A program made the translations under genes and the position numbers. This document shows, piece after piece, positions 36,501-51,500 of a stretch of DNA of 64,000 nt. The stretch comes from Micrasema longulum (Eukaryota; Arthropoda; Insecta; Trichoptera; Brachycentridae), in NCBI GenBank assembly GCA_022494885.1, contig JAGVSM010000432.1, forward strand, positions 1 to 64,000, in the 5' to 3' direction. The notes under the pieces were generated by a model. The model was not told the DNA's origin. It worked only from the letters and a program-made list of their open reading frames with translations, and did not search any database. Within the stretch, counting starts at the first letter, position 1; each line of letters opens with the position of its first letter.

Positions 36501-39500
36501 CAATCTCGGGATGAACTCGGACGTGAAGGCGATTATGAAACCCTGGAGAGAAGAACTCACTAACATAATTTGGTAGTCAGATGGCAGAAAGAACCGTCTG
36601 TCATTTTCAGATTTACATGAGAAAAAATATAAAAATTTCATTTTCCTCAGTTTCATTTTCTTCCTTTCTTGGAAGGCACGGTTCTTACTAGATTAAACCA
36701 TTTCTTTGGAATGAAAATACTAATTTTTTTGGACTTAGCTTTGTCTTAGTCAGAATCACATTCCATGAGTGTGTGCCCCGGCTCCAAAAACTTATGATTT
36801 ACTTCTTGTAAAGCAGTTTTTTGTCTTAAAGCCCCCGTATACACGACAAGGCATGATAAAATGGTGATTCTGATCAGCGCAATTGTCCGAATATAAAATA
36901 AGGCACTCGCATGAGCATCCAATTTCATTATGTCTTGATACATAACAGAGGCAATTTCATCGAAACTTCGACCACCGTCAGTTTCCAACCACATATAGCA
37001 ACACACTTCATTTGTATTTAGGTCATGAACGGTGAGGTTGTGTTGTGTGTTGTGAGGATACAGGATTTTAGATCGCAGAAAAATATATTGAAAACATAAT
37101 TTGATGGCAGAAAGGCTAATCTGCACATTGTTTTTACGCCAATTTTTTTATTCATACAAATTCAAATGATTTTCATTGAAAAAAAAATCACAGATGTCCG
37201 TTCTGCCATCCGACTACCGAAATACATAAGGAGATTGACAAAAAGATCTACGGCAGGTCGACCAGTTGTATAATTAAGAAACACCAATGAGGAACTTCAG
37301 CCCTATGGGAAATCGGATACAAAAAATGTTTTCTTACGCGGGGTAAAAATTAGAGCATTAAATTGTATGGCAAAGTTTCTTGAAAATGTACAGAAAAAAT
37401 AATAAAAAATATTTTGATAAAAACGCACTACTTTAAATGACGTCACTGGTTCATGTGAATCAACCTATGATCTGAGAGCTATGGAAGATTTCCGGTCTGC
37501 TTGTCGCTTCTGGACCAATAGGAAGAACTGAATGGGAATAAGCGGAAATGAACCCTATTTGACTTAGTTTAACAGTCTATTAACGAATAAAAAATTTGAA
37601 AAAAACCACTGAACTTCCTCATTAGACATCTTCCTCTGAGGAACCAGATAAATATTTAGGATATTGCTTGTGGATGCAGAGATCCTAACCCAGTTGGAGA
37701 AGACCGAATGGAAACAAAGTTATGCTAATAAATACGTATAACTGAGCAGTAAAATGAGTCCTTACGTTGGTAATGACGCTGAGCTTGCCTATGGAGTCGA
37801 GGATGCGGTACCAGACGCCGATGTCGCGGACACGCAGCGGCACGGGGCGGCGGTGCAGGCGCAGCAACTTCACGGCGTCCAGCCGCATCTCCAGCACATT
37901 GTTTAGCAGCGCGAACAGCGGCGCCAGTGGAAACGCCGCCACGAAGATGGTCACAAACCCGTACTGCAGAACTGGGACAATCAAACATATTGTTCTTTTT
38001 TGCATCGATTCGATGAGGTTTTGGTATGCGTAATTCATTTTGCCATCTTAAAACCATACTTGAATTATGGACAAAATGAGCTTTATCACCGTGGTGCAAT
38101 TGACTTTGGAGAGACTATTCTTACAAATTGAGAACAGATTTTCAATTGGGTTTGTGAATTAAACCTGGAGCTCGAACAACGAACACGCCAATCCCTACAC
38201 TATGAGACAGACAAATCTTCACCGGATTTCCTCTTTTAGGATTTTTACTTAGTAATAATCAAAGTGAAAACACTCATCCTAGATTTAAGTTCTATTTCAC
38301 AAACATACAGCGAAACTCCGAAATGACAATCCCCGCTATTTGTGCTCAAGCCCCATTGAATATTGAATTTTTTTGTACATTAAAAACAAAGTTTTACTTC
38401 TTTTTTTTCCCCACAATTGACATTGGAGAAATTTGGAAACCGCACTGAAAACTGACAGCTCAAGAGTCTGAAGCTAGTTTCTATCATTATATCAACTTTT
38501 TTGTAGAACTTTGTAAGTTTAAAGACAGTTTATTGTATTTTACGAACATTCATTGCCGCCATTTTCGTGTTTTTGACAACTCAAGAGTTTAAAGTTAGTC
38601 TCTGATCATTATACCAACTTGTTAGGAAGTTAAATCAATAATGAAAATGATTGCCGCAATTTTAGTGTTTTTTGGTTATAATTTTACAAAGAGTAACAAT
38701 AAACACAAGTTTTATGAACATTTATTGCCACCATTTTCATGTTTTAGTTGTTATTTTTAAGATGGTTTATTGTGTTTTACAGACATTGATTATTTATGAA
38801 TACAATATTCGAAAAGATACAATTAAAAAATGGTTCAAACATTGCTCCATTAATTTTTTAGTAAAAAATATTTTTTTGAATGAATTTTTTTCAGTACCTT
38901 CCATTTACATTTTTTTTGTACGTCCCTTGAAAAACGTTATGAAGGGGTTTTACTATAATTGTTTTCCTATGTTACCTTACTCATGTTCCTTTCAGTTTTT
39001 TTTTACAGCTAAGGTAAAAAGAAAAAAAAAATCATAGTCCCAAAATCAATCAAATCGATGTCGTAGAAAATATGATAAATATACGGTACCCATTTCAAGG
39101 TATTCTCCAAACAGTCCTCGTGACCCCCACTCAACCAATTTATAGTCCTTCATCCACTGGTATGGGCTCTTGAAACTGAAAAATAATATACCATTATTAC
39201 TTATTGAAAACATTGACTCCGTGGCAAAACATTTAAACTCATGCAAATACATCTACACATTCCGTGTCATTTTTGTAGTGTGTAGTGCTGGGAACCATGT
39301 TGAGTTTAATTTTTGCCTTCGAACCAAAGATTTTGCATGAACCTAGAAATTACAGAGCATAAATAATAAAGAGGCGATTGAAATACACAAACACCCAAAT
39401 AACATAAACAAAGACGACGGGGATCGTCGTGGTTTCCGGCACTACACAAATGACATGGAATGTGGCAGCTGCCGACTGCGAGACGGTACAAATTACTAGT

Positions 39501-42500
39501 ACATAAACACATTTTTTTTTCTACAAATCACACAGTTAACCCTGAAGATGGCTCCTGAAATGGTAGCCAAAACGTTGGAACGAATCCAACTTACACGGGA
39601 CCACCCAAAAAAGGTCATAAGCCCTGTAAATGCCTAGACTTCTATATTACCTTCTCTTAAATCTTCTTCATCTCTGTTGTAATATGTTAATATAAACAGC
39701 TCCCCAGGGAGTTGAATCCAGTCCTTGTCTTTAAAAATTTGGACAAACTCAAAATATTGTCAGTAGTATTTGTGTTTCTCTATTCATCGCCATATTTTAC
39801 TCATTTCAGACCAATGGTGGAGATTGTCTTTATGCCTCATCTGAGGGTACATATTTCTTAAAATACACCCACCTGGATTGGGCTGTATTCTTCCATGTCC
39901 TGAAGGAATTGTACCAGCGATACATGGCGGGGAGCGCTATCTCCAGTACGGTGTTGACAGCCTGCTTGCCTATCATGATGATGCTCAACTGTATACAAAG
40001 CTCCATCAAACACCCTCCGGGACCGCACTGGGGAGAAACACAAGATGAGATATTATTATTGTAATTTAAGCAAGCAGCGTTATTCTTGCTTCTTCGAGAA
40101 ATCACACAAACGGCTTTTTAATTGGTTGACCGTGGTGGATTGGACAACCTTGCTTGTCAAGTTCTTACAGGTTGAAACCACTCTGCTGGAAAGAAAGTTT
40201 TCTCGGGGTTAGGGTGGAATTAAGAGATGACGAAGATACCAGTCTAGGTTTTGTGTCCAGAAGGAAGAATAATAAATTAACGTATTGTTAAATAACGACA
40301 GTAGTTTCTCTTTCAACCTTTAAGTAATCTTGTATTTCAGTATAGCCTCCTCTACTAAAAGGGATCCCCTATTGTCGGGCTGCAAGTCGGAGGCCTGGCT
40401 TGGCGCTAACTCCTCGGAGTTCAGATGGAAAAGAGAGCATTAATAATGAGCATGGAGCTTTGAAAAAATAAAAGCGTGAGCCGTGGAAATGCACGTGGTA
40501 CTGGCACATTGAAAAATTTGTTACAATATATGTGAAATATAACCATACGCTTAAATGAGAGTTTTCGACGCAATGGCAACTCTCAGGAAAAAATACCGAC
40601 AAACGAAATCGAATGGGGGTAAGCCTGCCTCGTAGTATAGTAGGTGATGCGTTCGCCTACCATGCTTGAGGTCCTGGGTTCGATTTCTGGTAGGATCGAG
40701 TAAAATATTGTTTGTTTTCAAGAAAATTTGACACTGCAATATTTTATAGTCCCTGGACTGAAACTTAAAGCATAAGACTGATCACCTTATCTTCATGCAA
40801 CAGATAAACGAGATATGCTGCTTTGATATTCAAATGCAGTGCCCTATGCACCATCGGGTGTATGATAATGATGATAGTGAGAAACGAGAACGTTTTGTTG
40901 TCTATGCGCGCAGTGCCCAATGGACCCTATAGGTCCATTACAACGGGGCGCGCAACACGTCTCTCGCCCTTTTCTGCTCCGCCAGCATTCAAATTCACTC
41001 CATAGTGTTTTTTATTCAATTTGTGAAACCACTGTATTATCATGTATTAAATAAACAAAAACTTATGAGTAACTTTCAATATTTTATTTCTTTATTCCAT
41101 GGGTTAAATCTGTTTAATCTTTTTTATCATATTTTACTATAAACCGCTACAAACTTTTAGAGCAAGGGTGGCCAAACCGCGGCCCACTGAATGTCTGCTA
41201 ATGGCCCGCGGAGCATATTATGCAAAAAAAATTATTATTTTACACACGCTGATCATTTCAACTTTTCACATGTCCACTTTTAAGTACTTATCGTACTTGA
41301 TCATGCCACGTCTTTCTCGGCCTTCCTCGGCTTCTACATCCAGGCACACTTGCATTATAACATCTTTTAGCCGTCCTTTCATCACTCATTCGCTCCACAT
41401 GACCAAATTATCGTAAGAGCCCTTTCTTAATTTTGTCAATAATGCTTATCTCAGCCTTGCACTCTGCTCTAATTTCGGCATTTGTACACCTATCATACAT
41501 AATCTTACCACACATTCGCCTGAGAGATCGTATTTCAACAACGTTAAGTCTACTTTCATCCTTCTTTTTTCAACACCACGCTTCACTACCATACATAAGG
41601 GTTGGTACCAGAACTCCGCTATGTACTGCCAATTTTGCTTCTTTCAATAAATTCTAAAGATAATTTTTTGGATTGCTATTTTTTGTATTGTAACTGTAAT
41701 CTAATAAATATGTTTGACTCTCATTTTTGTTATATCTTCTTAAAAAATATACATATTTCTTATTTGCATTGAATAATTGAAGAAATTTTGTTGTACGGCC
41801 CGGTAGGAAATCTCATTTACAAAATCTGGCCCGGCTGCTGAAAAGGTTGGCCACCCATGTTCTAGAGTAAATAAACCTCTACAAAAGAGCCCGCTAATAG
41901 GCTTTTGGATTAAAAAGATACATCTCTTGCAGAGGGCATGTAGCATGTAGTATGCCCGTATCAAGTCAATTCTTGTAATCTACCACGGTAGGACGTCCCT
42001 TTCAGCACGTTATTTCATGGTTCAACTCACCTCTTCCTGTCTGTAGCCGAAGAATCTGCTGTAGTCTCCGGGGCGGCCTACAAACTTTCCCTTGAAAAAG
42101 GCAATGTAGAAAATGGAGGCGTAGTAGTTCACAAACTGCAGCAGGTAGATCTTCAGGGTCAGGGAGTCGTCGAATTCCGTCTGCGTCCTCAGAAGCTCCT
42201 GTTCTGTCAGCTTCTCAGCCAGCCATGTGTACATCTAGAATAAACATATTGTACTGTTAGGTTCAATTTTGTAATACACCGTATTTGAGTTCTGCAAAAT
42301 CAAATGTACCTAACTCCAATAAATCTTATTTGAGAAATTTGATAAAACTGTTTAACGGGTTATGATTATAATAATATAAAATAAATACTTATGCGAGAAG
42401 AAAGTCATATTGGTAGGTTTTAAAATCATGATTCAAATGAGACTACATTTAATTAGATATTCTACATACTACGTTTTGAGATTAGACATAAGTACTTTTT

Positions 42501-45500
42501 GAAACTCAGAAACACTTTGTTGAAAAGTCCTTCACACAAAAATAAGTCAATTAAAATTACTGTTATATTATTTTGAATTCTCTATTCCTACTGTTTTGTA
42601 TAAATACATTGAATTTTATAGTAAAGTTACCAGTCTTGAAGATGTTGTGAAAGCGATAAAACCAGACATTGGCTTTTCCAAATTTATGGATTAAAATATC
42701 ACACGTCTTTTATTTCTATAATAAGCTAAAATTGACTTCGTATTTGACGTCCATGTATACAGCGGAACTTTGGAACAACTATACGCAAGGAGCGTGGAAT
42801 AAATTAAGGATCACGTATAACAACTCATACCGACAATTATTCGGATTGCCTAGGTACTGCAGTGCCTCTGAAATGTTTACAGCTGGACGAATAAACACCT
42901 TCGCTGCCCTGCTTCGCCAAAGAGCCTGGAGCCTATGGGAACGCCTAAAAAAATCTAATAACGAAATTCTCCAAGCCACTGCAGAGTGGATCCAATCACC
43001 GTTGTTCAAGCGATGGCGCGATATGTTAAGACCACCATAAGTGCTGCAATATAAAATTTTATTTTATGTTTATATTTATGTTTATTGTTATATTTATGTT
43101 TATTGTTATATTTATGTTTATTGTTATATTTATGTTTATTGTTATATTTATGTTTATTGTTATATTTATGTTTATTGTTATATTTTTGTTTATATTTATA
43201 TTTATGTTCATGTTTATATGTTCATATGGTAGAATTGGCTCTGCACTTTATAGCCATTTTACTGGAATAAAAATTTAAATAAATAAATAAATAAAAGCTT
43301 AAAAGATTTACGATGCAAATGTTAATGGATGTATAAATACATGAAGATAGATAGACATGTTAAAGTCTGATAATTGGGTTCAAACAAACAAAGATTTATG
43401 ACTTAAGAACGTTCACTCTACGAGCGCAGATGTTTTAGTCTATGGACTGGATCTAATACTAATTTCTATCTATAACTATTTTTTATACATAAAATAATTA
43501 AAGGGATGAATAAAATAAAAACAATAATAAAATTTAACCAACAATGTCATACATATGAAACAAGGGGTAAAAAATGATAAGATTACCAATGAAGAGAAAA
43601 ACAGAATCTCAAAACTCATTGTACAAGGGATTGAAGCTGTGCAATGAGTTACCCGAAGAAATAAAAGAAATGGAAAAAATTGAAATATTTAAAATTGATT
43701 TGAAAAAATATGTAATTGAGAAATATTGATTAAAAAAATGTAATATAATTAAAAGTTTATATTAGTTAAAATGTTATGAACAAACTTAATAAAGCATAAA
43801 TAAATAAATAAAACACAAGACGAATCATCTCGTCTTCACGCATAATCGGGTGTAGATAAGAGCAATAAGGTGGTACTTACCCAATTGAAGACGCAGATAA
43901 GGCACAGATTGATGGAAGCGGCCGTAGCTGTGGTGAAGAGAATAGCGTAGCTGGTGATTACCGAGTCTCCCTGCACTGACAGGGCGGCCAGTAGGGACAT
44001 GCGGTACAGGACGACGGCCAGCACGGCCGCTAGAGCCAGACTGACCTGGGAACCAAACATTTCAACAACTGATTACAAAAGCCTGTAAAAATTAAGCAGA
44101 TTCAGACCAAAGGATGCAGACACTGGCGCACAAAAAAAGACACCATCTTGATATTACTAATTGCTAGAGACTGGAAAACAGCGGTGTTATTATTTGTGAA
44201 AAGCGGTGTTATTTTTGCCAAAAGCAGTGTTATTTTTTTAAACTGGCGGTGTTATTTTTTAGAACCAATTTGAGTACACGGGTTGATAATAAAAGTCAAA
44301 GGCGTTGTTTTTTTTTATTAAAAATAATTATTTTACAATGATACAACATTAAAAACACTGAATATAAACTACATATTGTAAACTAACAATTTTTTTTTTA
44401 GAAAAAGTTGCTTTTATAGATTTTTTAAAATAACCTTTGTTTTCTTATAAAAAAGTACTTACTAGAAGAAGAACGATGGAGAAGCTTAGGATAGTAGCCG
44501 GAAGGCGCATTCGCCAGAAGGGAACATGAGGCTCCAGAGTGTTGGTTACCACATTAACCTAAAATCATTACATTTTGTTATATATTTTTGTGTAAAGACA
44601 CATTTTTAAAACTATTATTTTCATTTTTATCTCATTTACCACCATAACACGATTAATTTTCCAGCATAGTTTTACGACCAGTTAAAAATGACCTCAAAAT
44701 TGAAACATTTGGGTAAATCATGATACAAATATTTATATGAAAACAATTTCAGTTACAGTTGCCGGAGGTAAGTAACGGCAAAGACAATTATGGCAGACAG
44801 TCTCCTTCTCAAGCCCGGTGACTGTAACTTACTGAAAGATAAGACTTTTAACAAATGTGAAAAGGATTGGTTTGATTAAGCACCTGTTTCTTTTTGACGT
44901 GCGACAGTCTGGCGAGGTACTGCGGCCGGGGATGCTCCTCGTGGACATCGAACCCCGTTAAGTCCCAGCGGTGAGTTATCTCTGCGGAGTACCGTTTCCA
45001 CAACTCCAAGAACAGGGCGGCTGAAATACAAACATTATAGATAACAATGATTGAAACGGAAACAAAACAGAAATAAAAAAGTAAATTATTCTGCATTTAC
45101 ATTTAGCTTTTATCGACTATCGAAAAGCGTTTGACTCAGTTGAAAAATGGCCTGTTATTGAAGCACCCCAAAATGCCTGAGTTGATTCTAGATACATTAG
45201 ATTAATCAAATTCATTTATGACAACGCTACTGTGGATGTGAGGATTGATGAAGACACAAAAACTGATAAAATCAAAATAGAGAAAGGTGTCAGACAAGGG
45301 GACACAATATCGCCAAAGCTTTTTACTCTAGGCTTAGAGAATGTATTTAAAACTCTCAATTGGGAAAATAAGGGTGTAAAGATCGATGGCATATACTTGA
45401 GTCTCCTCAGATTCGCAGATGATATTAGTGATCATAAGTAAAGACATGGATGAACTAGGCGAAATGATTATGGGGCTTCAAAAAGGATTGATTTGGAAAT

Positions 45501-48500
45501 GAATATACATAAAGCAAAGATTATGAGTCCAACAGGACGAGACATTTTCATTAACAACAATAAAATCGAAGTGGTTGATGAATATATATATCAAGGACAC
45601 AAAGTCAAACTTGGTAAAGATAACCAGACAGCGGAGTTACCGAGAAGAATAGGGCTAAGTTGGGCTGCTTTCGGCAAACTAAAATATATTTTTGAAAATA
45701 AACAAGTCCCTATATGCTTGAAAATACAAGTACATGAATCGTGCATATTGCCGGTGACAACATACGGACTAGAAACCATGTCTGTAACACAAAAAAGTAG
45801 CCAGAAATTAAAATGCACGCAACGATTCATGGAAAGACAGATGCTCGGTGTATGTCTAAGAGACAGGGTAAGAAAATAAGAAATAAGGCGCCAACCGGAG
45901 TCATGGATATCATGGATCGTGCAGCGAAGTTAAAATGGCAGTCGGCAGGATACTTGGCGAGACAAAATGACATGTGGACACCCAGAATAATAAAGTGGAG
46001 ACCATGGGCAAACAAAAGAAATGTTGGAATGCCACAGAAAAGATAGGTTGATAGGAAGGAATGGAGACGTTTGAATGACATTGATGCCAACACCCGAAAA
46101 TTATGAATGAAAAATTGTTTTGAACTCATCAAGAGTTATATATATTATAAAAATTCGCTTTAAATATATATAGTATTTTGTACGTCATTCCCGACATTTG
46201 AAAATACCCTATTATTACAGTTTTTTCTGGAATCACACTACAGTCCATCAAATTCGTGTTATTTTTATGTAATCCAATTTTTTTCTTACATTTTTCATTT
46301 CCTCACTTTAGCGTTTTCCTCAGTTTTACACTTTTTTTCCTGCTCTATATTATCAAAATATTTATAGCCAAATGTATAAAAATGTTCAGATGTGGTTTTG
46401 CTCACCCCAGAAGCTCATGAATATGGCGAAGAAGACAGTGGTGGGGTTGTCGAAGAGATACGTAACGCGAGAGTGGAGGCACGTCTCCTTCAGGTGCCAA
46501 TAGTCGCACCAGTAGTCACATAGCGGGCACATCATCAGCTCTGAATTATCGTTGCACACATCCTCGCTAAACATGAAATGAAAATGTTTCAAAAATGTTA
46601 TTTATGTGGTATCACTTTTTTACTATGGCATCAATAAAAATCCTTTAAATTAAAATTTAACTGTCATTTTGTCTGCGGCAAATCTATTACTACTTCTATA
46701 AAAAACATTTCAAACCTTTTCCTTTTAAGCTGGATGTTTTTTGACAGTGTTAAGTTACATAAGTATCCAATTAACAAATTATCACTATTACAAAATATCT
46801 ATCATTATATCAAACAATAAAGTTAATTGAAAAAGAGTTAATTGAAAACATTTAAAAAATAACTAAAACAATTTTGTGATTGGGATCATAAATAAGGGTA
46901 AACATTTGAGTTGCAAGGGGAACTTTTATCAAACATTCAAGGAATTTGTCTTTAATTACTGCGAGTGGACATTAGAAGAAAACTTGATTTGATTCACCGA
47001 TGTCCTGACCACGTTCACCAAATGGAGAGGTTACACATTTTTTTTTTTTAAATGGGCCGGGAACGAACAATGGCCAGATCTCAAATGAAAAATGGTTGAA
47101 CTAATTGACACATAATGTTTATAACCTTTGATAATGTTTCCACTGTCACTATTGAATGTTTTCTGCATCGCAATTTATTAATATAAAGACTTGTCAATGC
47201 ATGTTAAAATTAAGTAAAATGTCAATGTGGCATTTTCATGGAAAAAACGCATTAAAAAGTAGTAAAGATTTCATGAAAACTAACCCTAAAGGGCAACTTA
47301 TCATCTAAGAAATTAAGATAATTGGATAAAGATCAAATTGTGTTCTCACTAATTTATTTGAGAATTTTTCATTTTGGCTAATACCGTAGAAAATTTAAAA
47401 CAACCAATAGAGATATTTTCTGTTTAGCAATATTATCGCATTTACTAATGATGCGGGAGATAAAAGTTATTTCTAGCAGCTTTTTTCTTCAATTTGCGCA
47501 CACTCCGCATGCGGCATCGTTTTTACATTGACCTTATTTAGATTTTTTGAAACAGAGGATATTTCAAATTTTTTTAAATGTAAAACTGTGGTATTAAAAA
47601 TGTAAAACACCTTCATTAGTTGGAATATTTGTATGTGAACATAAGGAGGAATGTAAAAACAAGGTTTTATTGTAATTTGAACTATTGTAAAATAGGGTTG
47701 ATAAATACCTAGGTTGGTTGCTATAGAGTGTAGCTACCGAGTAGATAAAGCACACCAGTCCCACTAAGGCAGCAGGGAGCAGCATGTGTGTGTAGAACCC
47801 CAGCCATGCAAAGTACAGCGCTAAAACATAAAACATTTATTTACTATTTGACTACAAATTGACTTACACAAAAATGACTTAATAATTAAAAAGTTTCTTT
47901 GTTATTTAATTACTTTCACTTTCAATGATGTATTGCGACTAAATAGTTAAACAATGGAGAGAGTGACTAGCTTTAAATATCTCGGCAGTCAAATCACTTC
48001 TGATCTGGATCCGGATAAGGAAATTAGATGCAGAATAGAGATAGCGCGATCAGCATTCAATGGCATGAAATCATTCTTCTGCAGTGATAGTCTTAATTTA
48101 AAACTGAGACCGAGGATGATCAAGTGCAATGTGTGGTCAATACTGCTCTACGGGGTTGAAACATGGACTCTCAAGGTGAACTCCGTGAACCGATTAGAGG
48201 CTTTTGAAATGTGGCTTCACCGGAGAATACTGAGAATCCCGCGGACAGATTTAGTGACCGACGCGGAGGTGCTGAGACGAGCCAATGCCGAAAAAGAACT
48301 ACTGTCCTCAATAAAACAAAGAAAACTCGCATATCTGGGCCATATCATGCGCGGAAGCAAATACGTGCTTCTACAGCTTATCGTGGTGGGGAAGATTGAG
48401 GGAAAGAATGGAGTTGGAAAGCGACAGATGTGCTGGCTGAGAAACATCAGCGACTGAACGGGAGTGTGCGGTGTTGAGGCGCTGTTTCAATCGGCGCAGG

Positions 48501-51500
48501 AGACCGGAATGCCTACTCTAGAGTGATCGCCGACGTCGGGGGGACCTGATATGGCACAGAAAGAAGAAGATTATTTATTTATTTATGGACTATGCAGTCT
48601 ATTTCCGTATCCGCGTGGATGAAGAATAAAGTTCTGGGTGTAAAATACAAGCAGAACGCTGGACGACGGCTTTCAACTCGATGGCTACTCACAGGAAAAC
48701 ATCCTGAAAAAGATCGAGTGGAGATACGTCCACTCTGTAGTGTAATGGTTAGCGCGTTCACCTAATACGCTTGTGGTTCAGTGTTTGATTCCTGGCAGGA
48801 TCATAGTAAAATATTTGTTTTAAAGGTGATTTCTTAGCAATGGTGATTCCTAGCAAGATAGACACGAAATGTTAAATTAAAAGGTTGATTTATAGTGTAA
48901 TATTTCACTATCCCCGGACTGGCATTAGAAACAAATGATCCAAAGTACCTGCAGGACGTGTTATAATCCAGCTCCAATTTAAATTTAAGAAAATTAAAAA
49001 CGGGGAATAGAATCTAATCCTCGTGCAATCTGTAGCTGTAAAACCTGTTGGGATATTTATTGTACAATGCCCTTGAGGTAATTTTTACAAAAATGGCGCT
49101 ACAAAAATTATCCAGAATAAATAAATATAAGGCTAAAAAGTTTTTTTAAAACATAATAAAATATTAAGAACAGAAATATAAAAAAAAGAAGGAAAGAGTT
49201 GTAATCAAGTGTTACCCGATACCATTTGATTGTAAAGTAATACTTCTCTTAAATAAGAGGAAGAGAACTTTTTTAATCCTCGATAATAGTTAGGAATCAA
49301 ATAGTAACTAACAACGACTGGATGTAAGAATAGGTAGAAGAATGTGGTTACCAATTTTGACACCGAAGTAGTCCTTGATATAGTCTAGAGGTTGGTAGCG
49401 AAGGCACTTGGAGACAGACGCCCATTCTGTGTACAGCAAGTATCTCATGGAGCCGGGAGTTCTGAGATCACCCTGGAATAATACACTTTGAAACATCCGG
49501 CAGAATAGTGCAAAAATTCCCAACATATTAACCCTTAATAATATAATGACATTTAGTAAAAAACAAACATGGACAATTCATATCAACAATTTAATTAGCA
49601 AAGTGGCGACATTATCAAGTCTTTTTTTAAAAATCAAAAAAATTATTCCAAAAACGGAAAAAATTCTAATGTATGAAGCCTATGTAAAAACTAAAATATG
49701 TTATACGCAACTACTATGGGGAACAGGATATCAAAATGACATAAACAGGACTGCAAAGACAGCAAAATAAAATATTAAAGTTAGTATATGACCTTCCCTA
49801 TCTAACTGCGACTAGAGAACTTTTTAAACAAACTAAGCAATTAAATATAACTGAACTCTTTCAACTAGAATCATTAAAATTTATCCATAAATTAGCCACT
49901 AATGTAATTTTAGACGAAGAACTAAAACTTGTAAAAAATTGTAGTCAACATGGACATAATACGAGAATATCAGACAAATACCATATACAACTTTCTAAGA
50001 CAAGGACAATCAAGACTAATGAACCAGGGACTGAAATTATACAATAAACTACCAGACAAAACTAAACAAAAGACTCAGACAAACTTTTCAAAAGATGTAA
50101 AAAATATTATTTTGAACAACAGAGTATTAATGAAAAATGTTTGTATTATTTTTTTGTAAAATGAATGTAATAATCCGTAAGGGTTTATAAATAAATTTTC
50201 AAATAAAAAAAATTTAAAAAATTATTCGCATTTACGCAACATTTTTTCTAACTAAGTTACTTTAGTGACATTTAATGGCAATAATATTTGGCTGATTTAT
50301 ATAGCGTGATTTTTGTGAAAAATCCCCTTTAGGGAGCTTTACAATTGTATACCTAAACATTCAAAACATTCTAACTAAACTAAAGTGATATATTATATTT
50401 TGAGATTTAAAATTGAGGGTATGATAGTCTAAAGAAGTGGGATTTTAGTTGGGATCTAAACTGACTGGGACTGTCGATGATTCGTAAGTTTGAAGGCAAT
50501 TGGTTCCAGGCAGAGGGACCGGCAACGCCAAAAGCACGATCTCCAAATCTAGTGTTTGGGGAGCGCCGGATTTCGACAAGTTTTCCTCTTCCTGAATCAA
50601 ATGCTGACCTAAGAGTAGATTTTGTTTGACACGTATTTTCCCTAATACAAAGGTGCGATAGGTATTTTGGAGCCATTTCATGAAGGGATTTGAATACTGT
50701 CCAGCAAAGCTTCTTAAAGAACTTAATTTTACGCTTCAAATGGCATATTTAACTCAAAACTGTCATTTTTAGGGTTAGTGATGATATGTCAGCGAAAATG
50801 TAATGTCTATACTGTATTATCAATGTGGTAATTAATATTTACCACAGTTCTATTACCAAAAAATACATTGAATATGTGGTACGTTTTTTATACCGCCATG
50901 CTTTAAAGAGTTAACAGTGAATCATTCATGTATTCTTACAAATACTTTTTTAGTTGTGAATTACAGTGGGGTCCCAAACAGGCAAATCCATGCCTGTTTA
51001 AGGGGCTTTACTTTACAAAATTGTGAAATTATAAGTTATTTTATCATCGGTGTTTATAAATTGATGAATCCCTAGGAGTCTTAAATGAAAATGTGCTTAC
51101 ATCATGAAGAGGGTATGCGGCAGAGTAGACTCCATCGGCTATCAGTCTTTCCACGCCAAAGGCGAAGTCGTCAGTTCTGTCCACTGAAAACCTCTGGCGA
51201 TCTAATACAAACTGGACTATTCGGGAGCAGATGGCGCCCGACCAGAAACGGGGGGAATGCAAGTCAAAACTGTAACAAATATCCACTATTTATTCAATAT
51301 ACTAGAGACCACTGACATATAGACCGGTTAGCTATATGACTATAGCTTGATTAGAATGACAGCTGTCAAACTAATGTCAGTAGTGATTGGAAATTACTGA
51401 TCACTGATCAAATCGATTTTATCAGTTTTTTCATGAAATCATAAACTCTGTTTCCGAAAATTGATATAAAAACGCAAAAACAAGCTTATTATAGTGTGTT

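Noticed and set aside
37725..38099. Second minus-strand frame over anoctamin exon 15
   Set aside because: An out-of-frame, Arg/Ala-rich shadow of the exon; the phase-consistent frame encodes helices 7-8.
38900..38960. Possible pogo-like end (reversed AGTAAAACCCC...TTTTTCAAGGGACG)
   Set aside because: It resembles the 19976 end, and a similar trace lies at 47640-47675, but no partner end could be matched, so no element is drawn.
41433..41657. + strand frame [20 protein letters not shown]
   Set aside because: It is the antisense reading of a LINE fragment; the same shadow exists opposite the LINE at 22749-22940.
43057..43215. CRISPR-like spaced repeat
   Set aside because: The units are contiguous with no spacers, and the DNA is eukaryotic; an ordinary tandem repeat.
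43041..43278. Three overlapping open frames of repeated Tyr/Ile/Phe/Leu
   Set aside because: They arise from an 18-bp tandem repeat with no stop in any frame; no protein is implied.
48735..48805. Possible tRNA gene
   Set aside because: The A- and B-boxes are good, but the acceptor stem does not pair, and leader and body sequences shared with other loci show it is a SINE head.
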